Shown here: in pieces, positions 51,682 through 61,672 of the stretch | Numbering within the stretch: position 1 is the first letter of the stretch | Layout of the letters: the number at the start of each line of letters is the position of its first letter | Notes under the pieces: model-generated | What the model was told of the DNA's origin: nothing | Databases searched by the model: none | What the model saw: the letters and a program-made list of their open reading frames with translations, nothing else | Translations under genes and position numbers: made by a program | Assembly: GCF_036924645.1 (NCBI RefSeq) | Contig: NZ_JAZHRX010000001.1 | Coordinates: forward strand, 1,860,001-1,924,000 | Reading direction: 5' to 3' | Origin: Bradyrhizobium sp. AZCC 2176 | GTDB taxonomy: Bacteria > Pseudomonadota > Alphaproteobacteria > Rhizobiales > Xanthobacteraceae | Length of the DNA stretch: 64,000 nucleotides

Positions 51682-52935
51682 CTATGTTTGGCCAAACCCC
51701 TCCTCCTCAATCGTCCGGATACTCCCGAGATCGAGCAGATGCGCACCAAAGCCGCCACGCGCGAGTTTGACCGCTGATTTCGGCGAGGCCAGCAGCCATG
51801 CCGCCGTCACCGCAAGCGGAACGGCGCAGATCCAGTCCGACCGCACCGGCGTGAGTTCTTCGGTGCTCCCGGCATAAGGTCCGCTGTGCGCAAACAGGCG
51901 CACGCATTCCCTGGCGATGTCGCGCCGCGTACCACAGCGCGCGCTGCATCCGAGCAGCGCCTGCATCGCCAGGTGCGTGAGCACGCCCTCGCGTCCCTCG
52001 GGCGATGCTGCCGGCGCCTCGCCCAGCGATATCAGAAGCAGGAGCCCGACCAGATCGACGCCGGCACGATATGCGTTGACGGGCTCGACCAGGCGCGGAT
52101 TGCAATCGATCAGCAGTGGCGCGCCGCCGCCATCGGGCATGATGTAGTCGATCGACAGCGCACCGTGCCAATCGAGCGCTTGTCCGACCTTTTCGAGATG
52201 AGCGCGAACGGCAGGCCGCCTCACGCTCTGCTTGATCGCCTCGCCGCCGCCCACGCCAGGCATGACCTGCCGATAGGCATGAAAGCCGACCATTCGGCCA
52301 CGGCAAAACACCGACTGCGCCTTCTCGGTCGTACCGGCGATAAGGTCCTGCACCAGCACCTCACCAGCGAACGCGTCGCCGGCGCCGAGATCGTGCAGCG
52401 CGCCTTCGAGATCGGCGGCATTGCGAATGAACCAGATGCCGCGGCTCGCGGTGCCGATCGACGTCTTGATGACAGAGGGAAAGCGCACAGCTTCACGCAA
52501 TGGCTGCGACGATCTCACAATCTGCGTCAGCGGTTGCGGCAGTCGCAGCCGGTCGAGCAGCCGGCTGAAGCCGGCCTTGCTGTGCGCCGTGCGATAGCTC
52601 GCAAAACTCGGCAGCGCGATACCGGCACGGCCTTCGATGCGCTGCTTCGCCCGGGCAAACAAAAATCCCTGCTCATGCGTCGGCAGCAGCACGTCGAATT
52701 TCGCCTCAGCCAATCGCTGCTCGATGAAGGCCAGATAACCGGTGGGGTCATCACGCAGTCCAGGGCAGCGATGAAATTTTCGGACGAAGCCCGAGAACCG
52801 CGAAAGGCACCATGGCGAGGGATCGCAGACTTCGATCTCATGACCCGAAAGACCCAGAATCGTAATCGCCTCCCGGGCCGAGGTGGAGGAACCTTCGGAG
52901 ACGAGCACCCGGAGCGGTTTTGCGGGATCAGGCAT
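51682..52935 (-). CDS. ATP-grasp domain enzyme
   Basis: This 417-residue protein has a Rossmann-like pre-ATP-grasp region (RVLVSEGSSTSAREAITILGLSGHEIEV). An ATP-grasp fold follows (VIKTSIGTASRGIW, then HGALSIDYIMPDGGGAPLLIDCNPRLVEP), where Asp, Asp and Asn in the last segment are likely metal ligands. The C-terminal 100 residues have no recognised match. ATP-grasp ligases join a carboxylate to an amine or thiol via acyl phosphate. The protein resembles carbamoyl-phosphate-synthase-like ligases acting on small molecules or peptides. The substrate is unknown. It is divergent from an MFS gene, with 174 bases between. Confidence 0.82.
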   Translation of the reverse strand: MPDPAKPLRVLVSEGSSTSAREAITILGLSGHEIEVCDPSPWCLSRFSGFVRKFHRCPGLRDDPTGYLAFIEQRLAEAKFDVLLPTHEQGFLFARAKQRIEGRAGIALPSFASYRTAHSKAGFSRLLDRLRLPQPLTQIVRSSQPLREAVRFPSVIKTSIGTASRGIWFIRNAADLEGALHDLGAGDAFAGEVLVQDLIAGTTEKAQSVFCRGRMVGFHAYRQVMPGVGGGEAIKQSVRRPAVRAHLEKVGQALDWHGALSIDYIMPDGGGAPLLIDCNPRLVEPVNAYRAGVDLVGLLLLISLGEAPAASPEGREGVLTHLAMQALLGCSARCGTRRDIARECVRLFAHSGPYAGSTEELTPVRSDWICAVPLAVTAAWLLASPKSAVKLARGGFGAHLLDLGSIRTIEEEGFGQT

Positions 52936-53109
52936 GTCGGATCATTGCCGAGCCGGACCGCCTTTGTCTCCCGATTTTATGATGCCTTTGGCGTGTCCCT
53001 GCCCTCCGCCGGGGCAGCCATGCAGCGGCATTCATGGACAAATAACGGCTGGACGATAATTTCACCACCGCCCTGCCGGGCCGTAAATGACACGGGATTT
53101 TGAACTGAC

Positions 53110-54324
53110 ATGGTCGACATTCTGGCCGCACCGCAACAAGCCAAAGCGGACACTTCGCTGCGTACGCTGGCTGCGATTTCGGCCGCCCATTGGGTCAGCC
53201 ACTTCCATCTCTTCGTGCTGCCGATGCTGTTTCCGTTCCTTAAGGAACAGCTCGGCGTCGGTTATATCGAGCTCGGTTTCGCGTTGACCGTGTTCGGCGT
53301 CGTCTCGGGCCTGACGCAAGCCCCGATCGGCTATCTCGCCGACCATATCGGCGCGCGAAAAGTGCTGCTGATCGGCCTCACCGCAGGCGGCCTCGCGCTG
53401 ATCATGCTCGGCCTGCATTTGAGCTACGCCTCGCTGATCGTCTGCGCCGCGCTGCTCGGGCTCGCCAACAGCGTCTATCATCCGTGCGACTATGCGATCC
53501 TGTCGACGCATATGGACGAAGCGCGGATGGGCCGCGCGTTTTCGGTCCACACTTTTGCGGGCTTCCTCGGCGGCGCGGTGGCACCCGCGATCATGGCTGC
53601 ACTGGTGGCAACTGTCGGCGGTCTCGGCGCGCTGATCGTGGCCGGCGCCGTCGGCCCTGCTGTGGCGCTGCTGTTGATCGCGGTCAGAATTCCGGATGCG
53701 AGTTCGGCCGATCGCAAGACCGATGGCGCGCCGGTACCGCAGCAGAGCATCGTGACGCCTGCCATCATCGTGCTGACGATTTTCTTCATGCTGCTCGGCC
53801 TGTCGAATGCCGGCATCAGCAATTTCGGTGTCGTCGCGCTGATGAGCGGCTATGGCGTGACATTCTCGGCCGCCAATATCGCGCTGACCGCCTTTCTCGG
53901 CGCCAGCGCGGCCGGCGTGCTGGCCGGCGGCTATCTCGCCGACCGCACGAAACGCCACGGCAACGTCGCCGCCGCATGCTTTGCGATCAACGCCGTTATC
54001 ATATCAATCATTGCGACGATCAACCTGCCGTCGGCCGTGCTGACCGCCGCGATGGGGCTGGCCGGATTCCTCGGCGGCGTCATCGCGCCGTCGCGCGACA
54101 TGCTGGTGCGCAACGCCGCACCGGCAGGCGCGGCCGGCCGCGCGTTCGGCATCGTCTCGACCGGCTTCAATTTCAGCGGCATTCTCAGCCCGCTATTGTT
54201 CGGCTGGATCATGGACCAGAGCCTGCCGCATTGGGTGTTCGGCGCATCCGTTGCCTTCATGGTGCTGACGGTCCTGCTGGCGCTGGTGACCGACCGCAAG
54301 CCGGCGGAACCCGCTCGGGCCTAA
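53110..54324 (+). CDS. MFS transporter (Fsr-like)
   Basis: This 404-residue, twelve-helix carrier begins SLRTLAAISAAHWVSHFHLFVLPMLFPFL and has GLANSVYHPCDYAILSTHM, the YHP pattern of fosmidomycin-resistance-type MFS proteins. A central loop lies at PDASSADRKTDGAPVPQQS. The gene precedes a D-aminoacylase-type amidohydrolase gene by 99 bases on the same strand, so it could import or export that enzyme's substrate or product. That link is inference. Confidence 0.85.
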   Translation: MVDILAAPQQAKADTSLRTLAAISAAHWVSHFHLFVLPMLFPFLKEQLGVGYIELGFALTVFGVVSGLTQAPIGYLADHIGARKVLLIGLTAGGLALIMLGLHLSYASLIVCAALLGLANSVYHPCDYAILSTHMDEARMGRAFSVHTFAGFLGGAVAPAIMAALVATVGGLGALIVAGAVGPAVALLLIAVRIPDASSADRKTDGAPVPQQSIVTPAIIVLTIFFMLLGLSNAGISNFGVVALMSGYGVTFSAANIALTAFLGASAAGVLAGGYLADRTKRHGNVAAACFAINAVIISIIATINLPSAVLTAAMGLAGFLGGVIAPSRDMLVRNAAPAGAAGRAFGIVSTGFNFSGILSPLLFGWIMDQSLPHWVFGASVAFMVLTVLLALVTDRKPAEPARA

Positions 54325-54423
54325 CTACCTGCCGATGCATTCCTGAGCCTCATCCCCGGCGGTTGACTGTGCGGGGGCACGTTGGATGATGCGCCAACAA
54401 AAACCAGAACCGGGATGGAAGCC

Positions 54424-56166
54424 ATGACCTCGACCCCCGACCTCGTGATCCGTGGCGGCACCGTTGCCGATGGCAAGGGCGGCGAATTGTTCGAAGCCGA
54501 TGTGGCGATCTCCGGCGGTCGCATCACCGAAGTCGGCAAGGTGGCAGCAAAGGGCAACGAAGAGATCGACGCCAAAGGCAAACTGGTCGCGCCCGGCTTT
54601 GTCGACGTCCACACCCATTATGATGGCCAGGTCACCTGGAGCCAGGATATCACGCCTTCGTCGCAGAACGGCGTCACGACAGCGATCATGGGTAATTGCG
54701 GCGTCGGCTTCGCGCCCTGCCGTCCGGCCGACCATGTCCGGCTGATCCAGTTGATGGAAGGCGTCGAGGACATCTCCGAGCCGGTACTGAGCGCCGGCAT
54801 TCCCTGGGCCTGGGAAAGCTTTCCGGATTACATGGAGTGGCTGTCGAAGCGAAGCTTTGACATGGATATCGGCGCGCAACTGCCGCACGCAGCACTGCGC
54901 GTCTATGTGATGGGCGAACGCGGCGCGCGGCGTGATCCGTCGACACCAGAAGACAACAAGGCGATGGCGGCACTGGCTGCCGATGCGGTGCGATCCGGCG
55001 CGCTCGGCTTTTCGACGTCGCGCACATTGAATCATCGCACATCGACCGGCGATTTCACGCCGACTCTAAAGGCCGGCGAGGACGAACTGACCGCGATCGC
55101 GGCAGCGATGCACGCGCAAGGCCGCAGCGTCTTTCAGTTCGTGCTCGATCTCTCCGGCATCGACGAAGACCTGCCGATGATGCTGCGGGTGGCGGAAAAC
55201 ACCAATATCCCGGTATCGTTCTCGATCACGCAGAACGACAAGGCGCCGCAGCGCTGGCGCCAGACGCTGGATACGATCCGCGACGCTTCGGCGCGTGGCC
55301 TGTCGATCACCGCGCAGATCGCCGCCCGCCCGGTCGGGCTGATGCTCGGTCTGGAATTGTCACGCAATCCGTTCCAGACCCATCCGAGCTACCAGGCGAT
55401 CGCGCATCTGCCGCTCACCGAGCGGCTCGCGCGGCTGCGCCGGCCGGAAGTGCGTAAAGCCATTCTGAGCGAGCATGCCACCGCGACCGACGACCCACTG
55501 TTCTTCCGGCCGAATTACGACAAGATGTACCTGCTCGGAAACCCGCCGGATTACGAACAGCCGCCGGAAAACACGCTCGGCGCGCAGGCCCGCCGCCAGG
55601 GCAAACAGCCGGAAGAACTCGCCTATGATGCGATGCTGACGGACGAAGGCCGCGGCATGCTCTACGTGCCGTTCCTCAATTATGCCGACGGCAATCTCGA
55701 TGCGACGCGCGAGATGCTGCGTGATCCCAATGCCGTGCCGGGCCTCTCCGACGGCGGCGCGCATTGCGGCATCATCTGCGACGCCAGCTTCCCGACCTAT
55801 CTCCTGACGCACTGGACGCGCGACCGCAGCCGCGGCGAAAAATTGTCGATCCCGTTCGTGGTGGCGGCGCAGTCGCGCAAGACCGCGCTCTCGGTCGGCC
55901 TCTACGACCGCGGCGTCATCGCCCCAGGCTTCAAGGCCGACGTCAACGTCATCGACTATGACCGGCTGCATCTGCATCCGCCGAAGGTTCACTACGACCT
56001 GCCGGTCGGCGGCCGCCGCCTGATGCAGCAGGTCGACGGCTACGAGGCCACCATCGTCTCCGGCGTGGTGACGCAGCGCGGCGGCAAGGCCACCGCTGCA
56101 CGCCCAGGCAGACTGGTGCGCGGCGCGCAGGGGACCAAGCCGCAATTCGACGCGGCGGCGAGTTAA
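54424..56166 (+). CDS. D-aminoacylase-type amidohydrolase
   Basis: This 580-residue amidohydrolase-superfamily enzyme has a beta domain plus TIM barrel. The metal motif is HTH in APGFVDVHTHYDGQVTWSQD. Further features are TTAIMGNCGVGFAPCRP, LSDGGAHCGIICDASFPT (conserved metal Asp and His region) and RGVIAPGFKADVNVIDYDRL. Family members hydrolyse N-acyl-D-amino acids or related amides. The start at 54424 has GGAAG upstream; ATG 54382 is also open. Confidence 0.88.
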   Translation: MTSTPDLVIRGGTVADGKGGELFEADVAISGGRITEVGKVAAKGNEEIDAKGKLVAPGFVDVHTHYDGQVTWSQDITPSSQNGVTTAIMGNCGVGFAPCRPADHVRLIQLMEGVEDISEPVLSAGIPWAWESFPDYMEWLSKRSFDMDIGAQLPHAALRVYVMGERGARRDPSTPEDNKAMAALAADAVRSGALGFSTSRTLNHRTSTGDFTPTLKAGEDELTAIAAAMHAQGRSVFQFVLDLSGIDEDLPMMLRVAENTNIPVSFSITQNDKAPQRWRQTLDTIRDASARGLSITAQIAARPVGLMLGLELSRNPFQTHPSYQAIAHLPLTERLARLRRPEVRKAILSEHATATDDPLFFRPNYDKMYLLGNPPDYEQPPENTLGAQARRQGKQPEELAYDAMLTDEGRGMLYVPFLNYADGNLDATREMLRDPNAVPGLSDGGAHCGIICDASFPTYLLTHWTRDRSRGEKLSIPFVVAAQSRKTALSVGLYDRGVIAPGFKADVNVIDYDRLHLHPPKVHYDLPVGGRRLMQQVDGYEATIVSGVVTQRGGKATAARPGRLVRGAQGTKPQFDAAAS

Positions 56167-56174
56167 GGGAGCGC

Positions 56175-56298
56175 GAAAGTAGCCCGGGTGCAGCGAAGCG
56201 TAACCCGGGAATCTTGCAGGCGGATCGACCGCCCCGGATTGCGCGGAGCCTGTCATCGGGCGCGCATTCGCGCGACCCGTTGGCTCCATCGGGCTACG
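56175..56298. repeat. Mosaic interspersed repeat, GTAGCCCG ends
   Basis: GTAGCCCG and CGGGCTAC form the outer inverted repeat, with AACCCGGG and CCCCGGATT inside. It carries at 56253-56283 the 31-base module shared, in reverse, with the repeat at 51554-51584. It lies between convergent genes. Confidence 0.8.
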
Positions 56299-56311
56299 AA
56301 ACTCTGCAGGT

Positions 56312-56971
56312 TTATGCGGGTCGGAGCATCGAGAGCCGCAGATCCGATCCCACCGGCATCAGCTCGTAGGGCGGTTTCCAGCCCGGCAACGCCGCGAGGC
56401 GCTCGCGCCAGGCATGGAGCGCCGGAAAATCCGCCGTGATGTCGAAGCCGGTCTCCTCCTTGGGGTAATAGACATATCCCGCCAGGGAAAAATCCACGAT
56501 GGTGGGCTTGTCGCCGAGCATGAAGGCGCGATCGGCGAGGTGCTTTTCAGCGATCGCAAAGCTCGCCTCGGTACGCGAGCGCAGGAACGACAGGATGGCC
56601 GGATGCACCGGCTCGGGCATGAATGACCTCTGAAACCGGTGCATCGCATGGTTGTTCGTGAACTTGTGATTATCGAACATGATCCAGCGCAAGGCCTCGT
56701 ATCGCTGGTCGGTGCTGGGCGCAAACTTGCCGGTAGTTTCCGCGAGCCAGATCAGGATCGCGCCCGACTGCGACATAAGCTGCCCGTCGACTTCGAGCAC
56801 CGGGACCTCGCCCATGGCGTTCGTAGTTGCCCGCCAGCCCGGATCGCGGGTCTGGCCGCCAGCAAAATCCACCCCTACCGGCTCCCAGTCGAGGCCGGCG
56901 CAATTCATATAGAGCGCCAGCTTGTAGGAGTTTCCGGAGGCGCCAATGCAATGGAGCTTGTATCGGGCCAT
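56312..56971 (-). CDS. Glutathione S-transferase family protein
   Basis: This 219-residue protein has a thioredoxin-like N-domain (KLHCIGASGNSYKLALYMNCAGL, with the Ser after Asn as candidate catalytic residue; cis-Pro in GEVPVLEVDGQLMSQSGAI) and a helical C-domain (MLGDKPTIVDFSLAGYVYY). The N-domain is fused by an open frame to a shadow of the upstream MFS gene, so I start at MARYKLHC (56971), 5 bases after the MFS stop. The two genes are likely co-transcribed. The substrate is unknown. Confidence 0.88.
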   Translation of the reverse strand: MARYKLHCIGASGNSYKLALYMNCAGLDWEPVGVDFAGGQTRDPGWRATTNAMGEVPVLEVDGQLMSQSGAILIWLAETTGKFAPSTDQRYEALRWIMFDNHKFTNNHAMHRFQRSFMPEPVHPAILSFLRSRTEASFAIAEKHLADRAFMLGDKPTIVDFSLAGYVYYPKEETGFDITADFPALHAWRERLAALPGWKPPYELMPVGSDLRLSMLRPA

Positions 56972-56976
56972 TCCGC

Positions 56977-58275
56977 TCACGCGAACTTCGGCTGCACGGT
57001 CGCCTGGGCCATCAGCCTCTTGCGCTCCGTGTTCGGCCAGAGCAGCAACAGCCCGAGCAGGCCCGACGCCGCCATGATCACGGCGTTGATGGTGAAGCCG
57101 GTCATGTAACCGTCGAGCGGCACCACGGCGTTCTGGATCACGACGCCCATCACGGAAGGGGCAATCATGCCCGCCAGCGTATAGATCGCCCCATAGATCG
57201 CGAGCACAGCGCCACGCTGCTGTACCGGCGTGAATTCGCCGAGCATCGGCGGGCAGACCACATAGATCGAGCCGCAGAGCCCGGAGCCGACCACGAGGAA
57301 CGCGATCTGCAGCCCGGCGCCGTCGACATGCGGCATCACCGTGAGGATCAGCCCGCCGATGATCAGCGGCACCGAACCGAGCACGCCGCGCGCACCCCGC
57401 GTCGTGAAGCCGCGCGCCAGCATCACCTGCGAGATCCATCCCGTCAGCAGCACGATGGTGGCGCCGAACACCCAGGGCAGCACCGAAACCCAGCCCGCAT
57501 CCTTTTGCGAAAAGCCGAGCCCCTTGACGATGAACGGCGTGAACCAGGTCAACCCGAGCGACAGCGCCCAATAGGCGCCGAAAGTCGCCGCACAGCAGCC
57601 GATGAACGTTCGCGAGGTCAGAAGCTGCAAATAGGGTACGCGCGGGTCGGCTGCTGCCGCCGCGACCGTCTGCACCAGCGGCCCTTCCTTGCCCATCACC
57701 AGCCACGCCACCGCCCACATCAGGCCGACCAGGCCGAGTGCACCGAAGGCGTAGTGCCAGCTATGATTGACGATGATCCAGTTCAGCGCCGGCACCGCGA
57801 GGATCACGCCGAATGCGGAGCCCTGCGAAAGAATGGCGGTGGGCAGCGTTCGCTTCTCGTCGGGAAACCATTTGTAGACTGCATGCGCCGCCACCGCAAA
57901 CGCCGGCCCCTCGCCGGCGCCGAGGATGATGCGGCAGATCACGAGCGTGGTGAAACCGACGGTGCCGACCATCGGAAACTGCGCCACCGACCAGATCACC
58001 GCCATCGCCAGCAGCACCCAGCGGGTGTCGACGCGGTTGACGATGAAGCCGACGACGATGGCCGAGATCGAAAACAGGATGAAGAACGAAGAGCCGAGGA
58101 AGCCGAACTGTTCCGGCGAGAGCTTCAGCTCGTCCATGATCGGGGCGCCGGCGAGGCCGACCACGATCTTGTCGGCAAAGTTCACCAGCATGAACAGGAA
58201 CAGTAGGAAAGTGACTTTCCATGCGCCCTTGGGCGTCGCCTTGAACGTCCCCTCGGGCGTCTGTTGCGCGGTCAT
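56977..58275 (-). CDS. MFS transporter (anion:cation symporter-like)
   Basis: This 432-residue, twelve-helix protein has KVTFLLFLFMLVNFADKIVVGLAGAPIM, then RIILGAGEGPAFAVAAHAVYKWFPDEKRT. The GEGP-KWFP motif of the ACS family (organic-acid symporters) is clear. It is the first gene of a pair with the GST gene. An inverted repeat TGTGGCA/TGCCACA lies 126 bases upstream and might control it. Confidence 0.87.
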   Translation of the reverse strand: MTAQQTPEGTFKATPKGAWKVTFLLFLFMLVNFADKIVVGLAGAPIMDELKLSPEQFGFLGSSFFILFSISAIVVGFIVNRVDTRWVLLAMAVIWSVAQFPMVGTVGFTTLVICRIILGAGEGPAFAVAAHAVYKWFPDEKRTLPTAILSQGSAFGVILAVPALNWIIVNHSWHYAFGALGLVGLMWAVAWLVMGKEGPLVQTVAAAAADPRVPYLQLLTSRTFIGCCAATFGAYWALSLGLTWFTPFIVKGLGFSQKDAGWVSVLPWVFGATIVLLTGWISQVMLARGFTTRGARGVLGSVPLIIGGLILTVMPHVDGAGLQIAFLVVGSGLCGSIYVVCPPMLGEFTPVQQRGAVLAIYGAIYTLAGMIAPSVMGVVIQNAVVPLDGYMTGFTINAVIMAASGLLGLLLLWPNTERKRLMAQATVQPKFA

Positions 58276-58400
58276 GGCTGGTTTCCCCGTTTAATCTTTG
58301 CAGGCTCTGTAAGATCGGCCGGTTCCGATGGTACAAGGGGGATCGCGCGCAAGGCAACCCGGATTTTTCCGCAGATGCCCGCTCCGCAACTGCCGGCTGC

Positions 58401-58420
58401 TGTGGCAGGCGTGTGCCACA
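58401..58420. promoter_or_regulatory. Inverted repeat in the divergent MFS/ABC control region
   Basis: TGTGGCA-GGCGTG-TGCCACA has perfect 7-base arms with a 6-base centre, the form of a dimeric-repressor operator. It lies in the 262 bases between the divergent MFS and LolD-type genes. Confidence 0.35.
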
Positions 58421-58537
58421 ACCGGATCACGATCACGTCGCGGCGCGATTGAGGCCGTGATCCGGGGCGCCCGCCCTGATATGTTGCATGCCATCACGTC
58501 AGGGGATTTTCATGGTCAGATCGGTCCATCGTCGCGC

Positions 58538-59212
58538 ATGACCAACGGCAATCCCAACGTGCTTCATGTGGCGGGCCTGACCAAGAGCTACCGTACGGCC
58601 GGCGAGGAAGTCGCGGTGCTGCGCGGGGTGAACCTGACGGTCGCCGCGGGCGAGAGTGTCGCGCTGACGGGTGAATCCGGTAGCGGCAAGAGCACGCTGT
58701 TACACCTGATCGCAGGCCTCGATGCGGCCGATGGGGGCGAGATCAGGCTGGCCGATGCACAGGTCTCCGAACTTAACGATGCTGCCCGGGCGGAATTGCG
58801 CCGCGACCGGCTCGGCCTGGTGTTTCAGCAATACAACCTGATCCCGAGTCTCACGGTGGAGCACAACCTCGTCTTCCAGTCGCGCATCGCCGGCCGCCAC
58901 GACGCGGCCTGGCACCGCGAACTGGTGGAGCGGCTGGGACTCGGCCGTTTCCTGAAACGCTATCCCGAGCAATTGTCCGGCGGCCAGCAACAACGCGTCG
59001 CGATCGGCCGGGCGCTAGCCGTAAAACCGCTGCTGCTGCTGGCGGATGAGCCGACCGGCAATCTCGACGAGGACACCGCGGACGAGGTGCTGGCGCTGGC
59101 GCGCGATCTGGTGACGCGCAGCGGCTGCGGTTTTCTCATGGTGACCCACAGCGAACGGCTCGCCGCCACGCTCGACCGCCAGGTCAACCTCCATGCCGGG
59201 GTGATCGCGTGA
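58538..59212 (+). CDS. LolD/AttE-type ABC ATPase
   Basis: This 224-residue ATPase of the MacB/LolD type has Walker A GESGSGKSTLLHL, Q loop LGLVFQQYNLIPSLTVEHNL, signature LSGGQQQRVAIGRAL and Walker B LLLLADEPTGNLD. It pairs with the FtsX-type permease that overlaps its stop by 4 bases. With the AttH-like gene it forms an AttEFGH-like group. The start is uncertain: 58538 lacks a strong ribosome site, and 58481 is an alternative. Confidence 0.88.
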   Translation: MTNGNPNVLHVAGLTKSYRTAGEEVAVLRGVNLTVAAGESVALTGESGSGKSTLLHLIAGLDAADGGEIRLADAQVSELNDAARAELRRDRLGLVFQQYNLIPSLTVEHNLVFQSRIAGRHDAAWHRELVERLGLGRFLKRYPEQLSGGQQQRVAIGRALAVKPLLLLADEPTGNLDEDTADEVLALARDLVTRSGCGFLMVTHSERLAATLDRQVNLHAGVIA

Positions 59213-61672
59213 AGCGCGCGCTGTGGACGCTGGCCGTATTGCTGAGCCATTGGCGGCGGCATCCGATGCAGCTTGCTACCTTGCTGATCGGATTGATCTC
59301 GGCAACCGCGCTGTGGAGCGGCGTGCAGGCGCTCAATCAGCAGGCGCGCAACTCCTACGATCGCGCCGCCGCCACGTTTGGCGGCACGCGCACCGCCATG
59401 CTGGTCGCCCGCAGCGGCGCAAGTTTTCCGCAACAACTCTTCGTCGATTTGCGCCGCGCCGGCTGGCCTGTCTCGCCGGTACTCGAAGGCCGGATCCAGA
59501 TCGAGCGGACGCTCGTTCCGCCTACTGGGCATCGAACCGGTGACGCTGCCCGCGGAAGTCGGCAATGCGCCTACGATCGGCAGAGCCGATCTGCTGTCCT
59601 TCATGACACCGCCGGGCGCGACGCTGGTGGCACCGGAGACGCTTTCCGACCTCAAGCTCGCGGAGGGCGCCCGCCCAGAGGCCAATGGCAGCGCGTTGCT
59701 GCCGCCGCTTCGCGTGCAGCCGAATCTCGCGCCCGGCGTATTGGTCGTCGACATCGGCATCGCGCAGAGCCTTTTGAAAATGCCGGATCAGCTCTCGCGC
59801 CTGCTGATCGGCAAGACGGCGGGCAAGCGCGCATCTCTTGAAAGCATTGCCGGCGACAGGCTTCGCCAGATCGAACCCGATGCGGAGACCGACCTTGAGC
59901 GCCTCACCGACAGTTTTCACCTGAATTTGACCGCGTTCGGGTTGCTGTCGTTCTTTGTCGGACTCTTTATCGTCAATTCCGCGATCGGGCTCGCCTTCGA
60001 GCAACGCCTGCCGGTGTTGCGCACCTTGCGCGCCTGCGGCGTCTCGGCGCGGATGCTCAACGGCGTGCTGGTGCTTGAGCTGGTGTCGCTGGCGCTGATC
60101 GCGGGGCTGATTGGTCTGGTGTGCGGCTACTTTATCGCCGGTGCGCTGCTGCCCGACGTCGCCGCATCGCTGCGCGGACTTTATGGCGCGCAAATTCCGG
60201 GGCACCTGACGCTCAAGCCGCAATGGTGGTTTGCGGGCATCGCCATCAGCATTCTCGGCGCGCTCGCCGCCGCTGCCGCCAGCCTGACCAAGGCGCTGCG
60301 GTTGCCGTTGCTTGCCACCGCCCAGCCTTTCGCCTGGCAACAGGCGCAGCGGCGCTGGCTGACCTATCAGAGCGCGCTGGCGCTCGCGGCATTCGCCGCT
60401 GCGGCATGCTTTCTCTTGTTCGGCGATTCCCTGATTTCGGGCTTTGCCGTGCTCGCTGCATTGATGCTGGGCGCGGCGCTGATCCTGCCGATGTTCCTGG
60501 AATTCATGCTGTCGCTGGGTCAGCGCTATGCGCGAGCCCCGGTCAGCATCTGGTTCTGGGCCGATAGCCGTCAGCAACTATCCGGGCTGTCGCTCGCCCT
60601 GATGGCGCTGTTGCTTGCACTTGCCGTCAATGTCGGCGTCTCCACCATGGTCGAGAGTTTCAGCCGCACGTTCCTGGTCTGGCTCGACGGGCGGCTGGCG
60701 GCGGATGTCTATGTCAGCGCGGTCAACGACGCACAGGCGAGCGAGATCAGGGCGTGGCTGCGCGAGCGTCCGGAGGTCGAGGCGGTCCTCCCCGGCGGCC
60801 GCGCCGATACGCAATTGGCGGGCGCGCCGATCGAGGTGCTGGGCCTGCCCGATCACGCCATCTATCGCGACAACTGGCCGCTGCTGCAGTCTGCCGACAA
60901 TGCCTGGGTCAGGCTCCGTCCCGGCAATGCGGCCCTTGTCAGCGAACAACTGGCGCGGCGGCTGAAGCTTTCCGTCGGCGACCGCATCGAAGTGCCCGCG
61001 TCAGGCGGAAACTGGACGCTCGACGTGGCCGGCATCTATGCCGATTACGGCAACCCCAAGGGCCAGATCGCGGTGAACTTCGCCGCGCTGACGCGGCGCT
61101 TTCCGGAAGTCCCGCTGACGCGCATGGGATTGCGGGTCACCTCACCAAAGATACCGGCACTGATCTCGGCACTGCAGGAAAAATTCGCGCTCGACGACCG
61201 CAATGTCGCCGACCAGGCGACGATGAAGGCGGAATCGACGCGGATTTTCAACCGCACTTTTGCGGTAACCGCCGCGCTGAATGCCTTCACGCTTGGGGTG
61301 GCCGGCATCGCGCTGTTGACGAGCCTGCTGACGCTTGCCAATTCCCGGCTGCCGCAACTGGCGCCGCTATGGGCGATCGGCATCACGCGGCGGCGGCTCG
61401 CGGTGATCGAACTTCTGAAGACGATGTCGGTGGCGCTGATCACCACCATCTTCGCGCTTCCGCTCGGTCTGCTGGTCGCGTGGTGTCTGCTTGCGATCGT
61501 CAACGTCAAGGCATTCGGCTGGCGGTTGCCGTTCCATCTCTTTCCGCTGCAACTGCTGTGGCTCACGGGCGTCGCGATGGCGGCCGCGCTCGCCGCGTCT
61601 GCGCTTCCCGTCATCAGGCTGGCGCGCATGCAGCCGGCCAGCCTGATCAGGATTTTTGCCAATGAACGGTAG
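59209..61672 (+). pseudogene. FtsX/AttFG-type ABC permease, broken by a frameshift
   Basis: Residues 1-103 read MKRALWTLAVLLSHWRRHPM onward with a first membrane helix and periplasmic start. At 59515-59520 (GTTCCG) one extra base shifts the frame, and the other frame continues RLLGIEPVTLPAEVG to the natural end at 61672. The repaired protein would be about 820 residues: two FtsX modules with about ten membrane helices and a large periplasmic domain (ADVYVSAVNDAQASEIRAWL). The length, 2464 bases, is one more than a multiple of three. It is a true frameshift or a sequencing error. It pairs with the LolD-type ATPase. Confidence 0.85.

Noticed and set aside
57001..57718. An apparent fusion of extra N-terminal sequence to the GST
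   Set aside because: The added part is an alternative-frame shadow of the MFS gene; the GST has a natural start at 56971.
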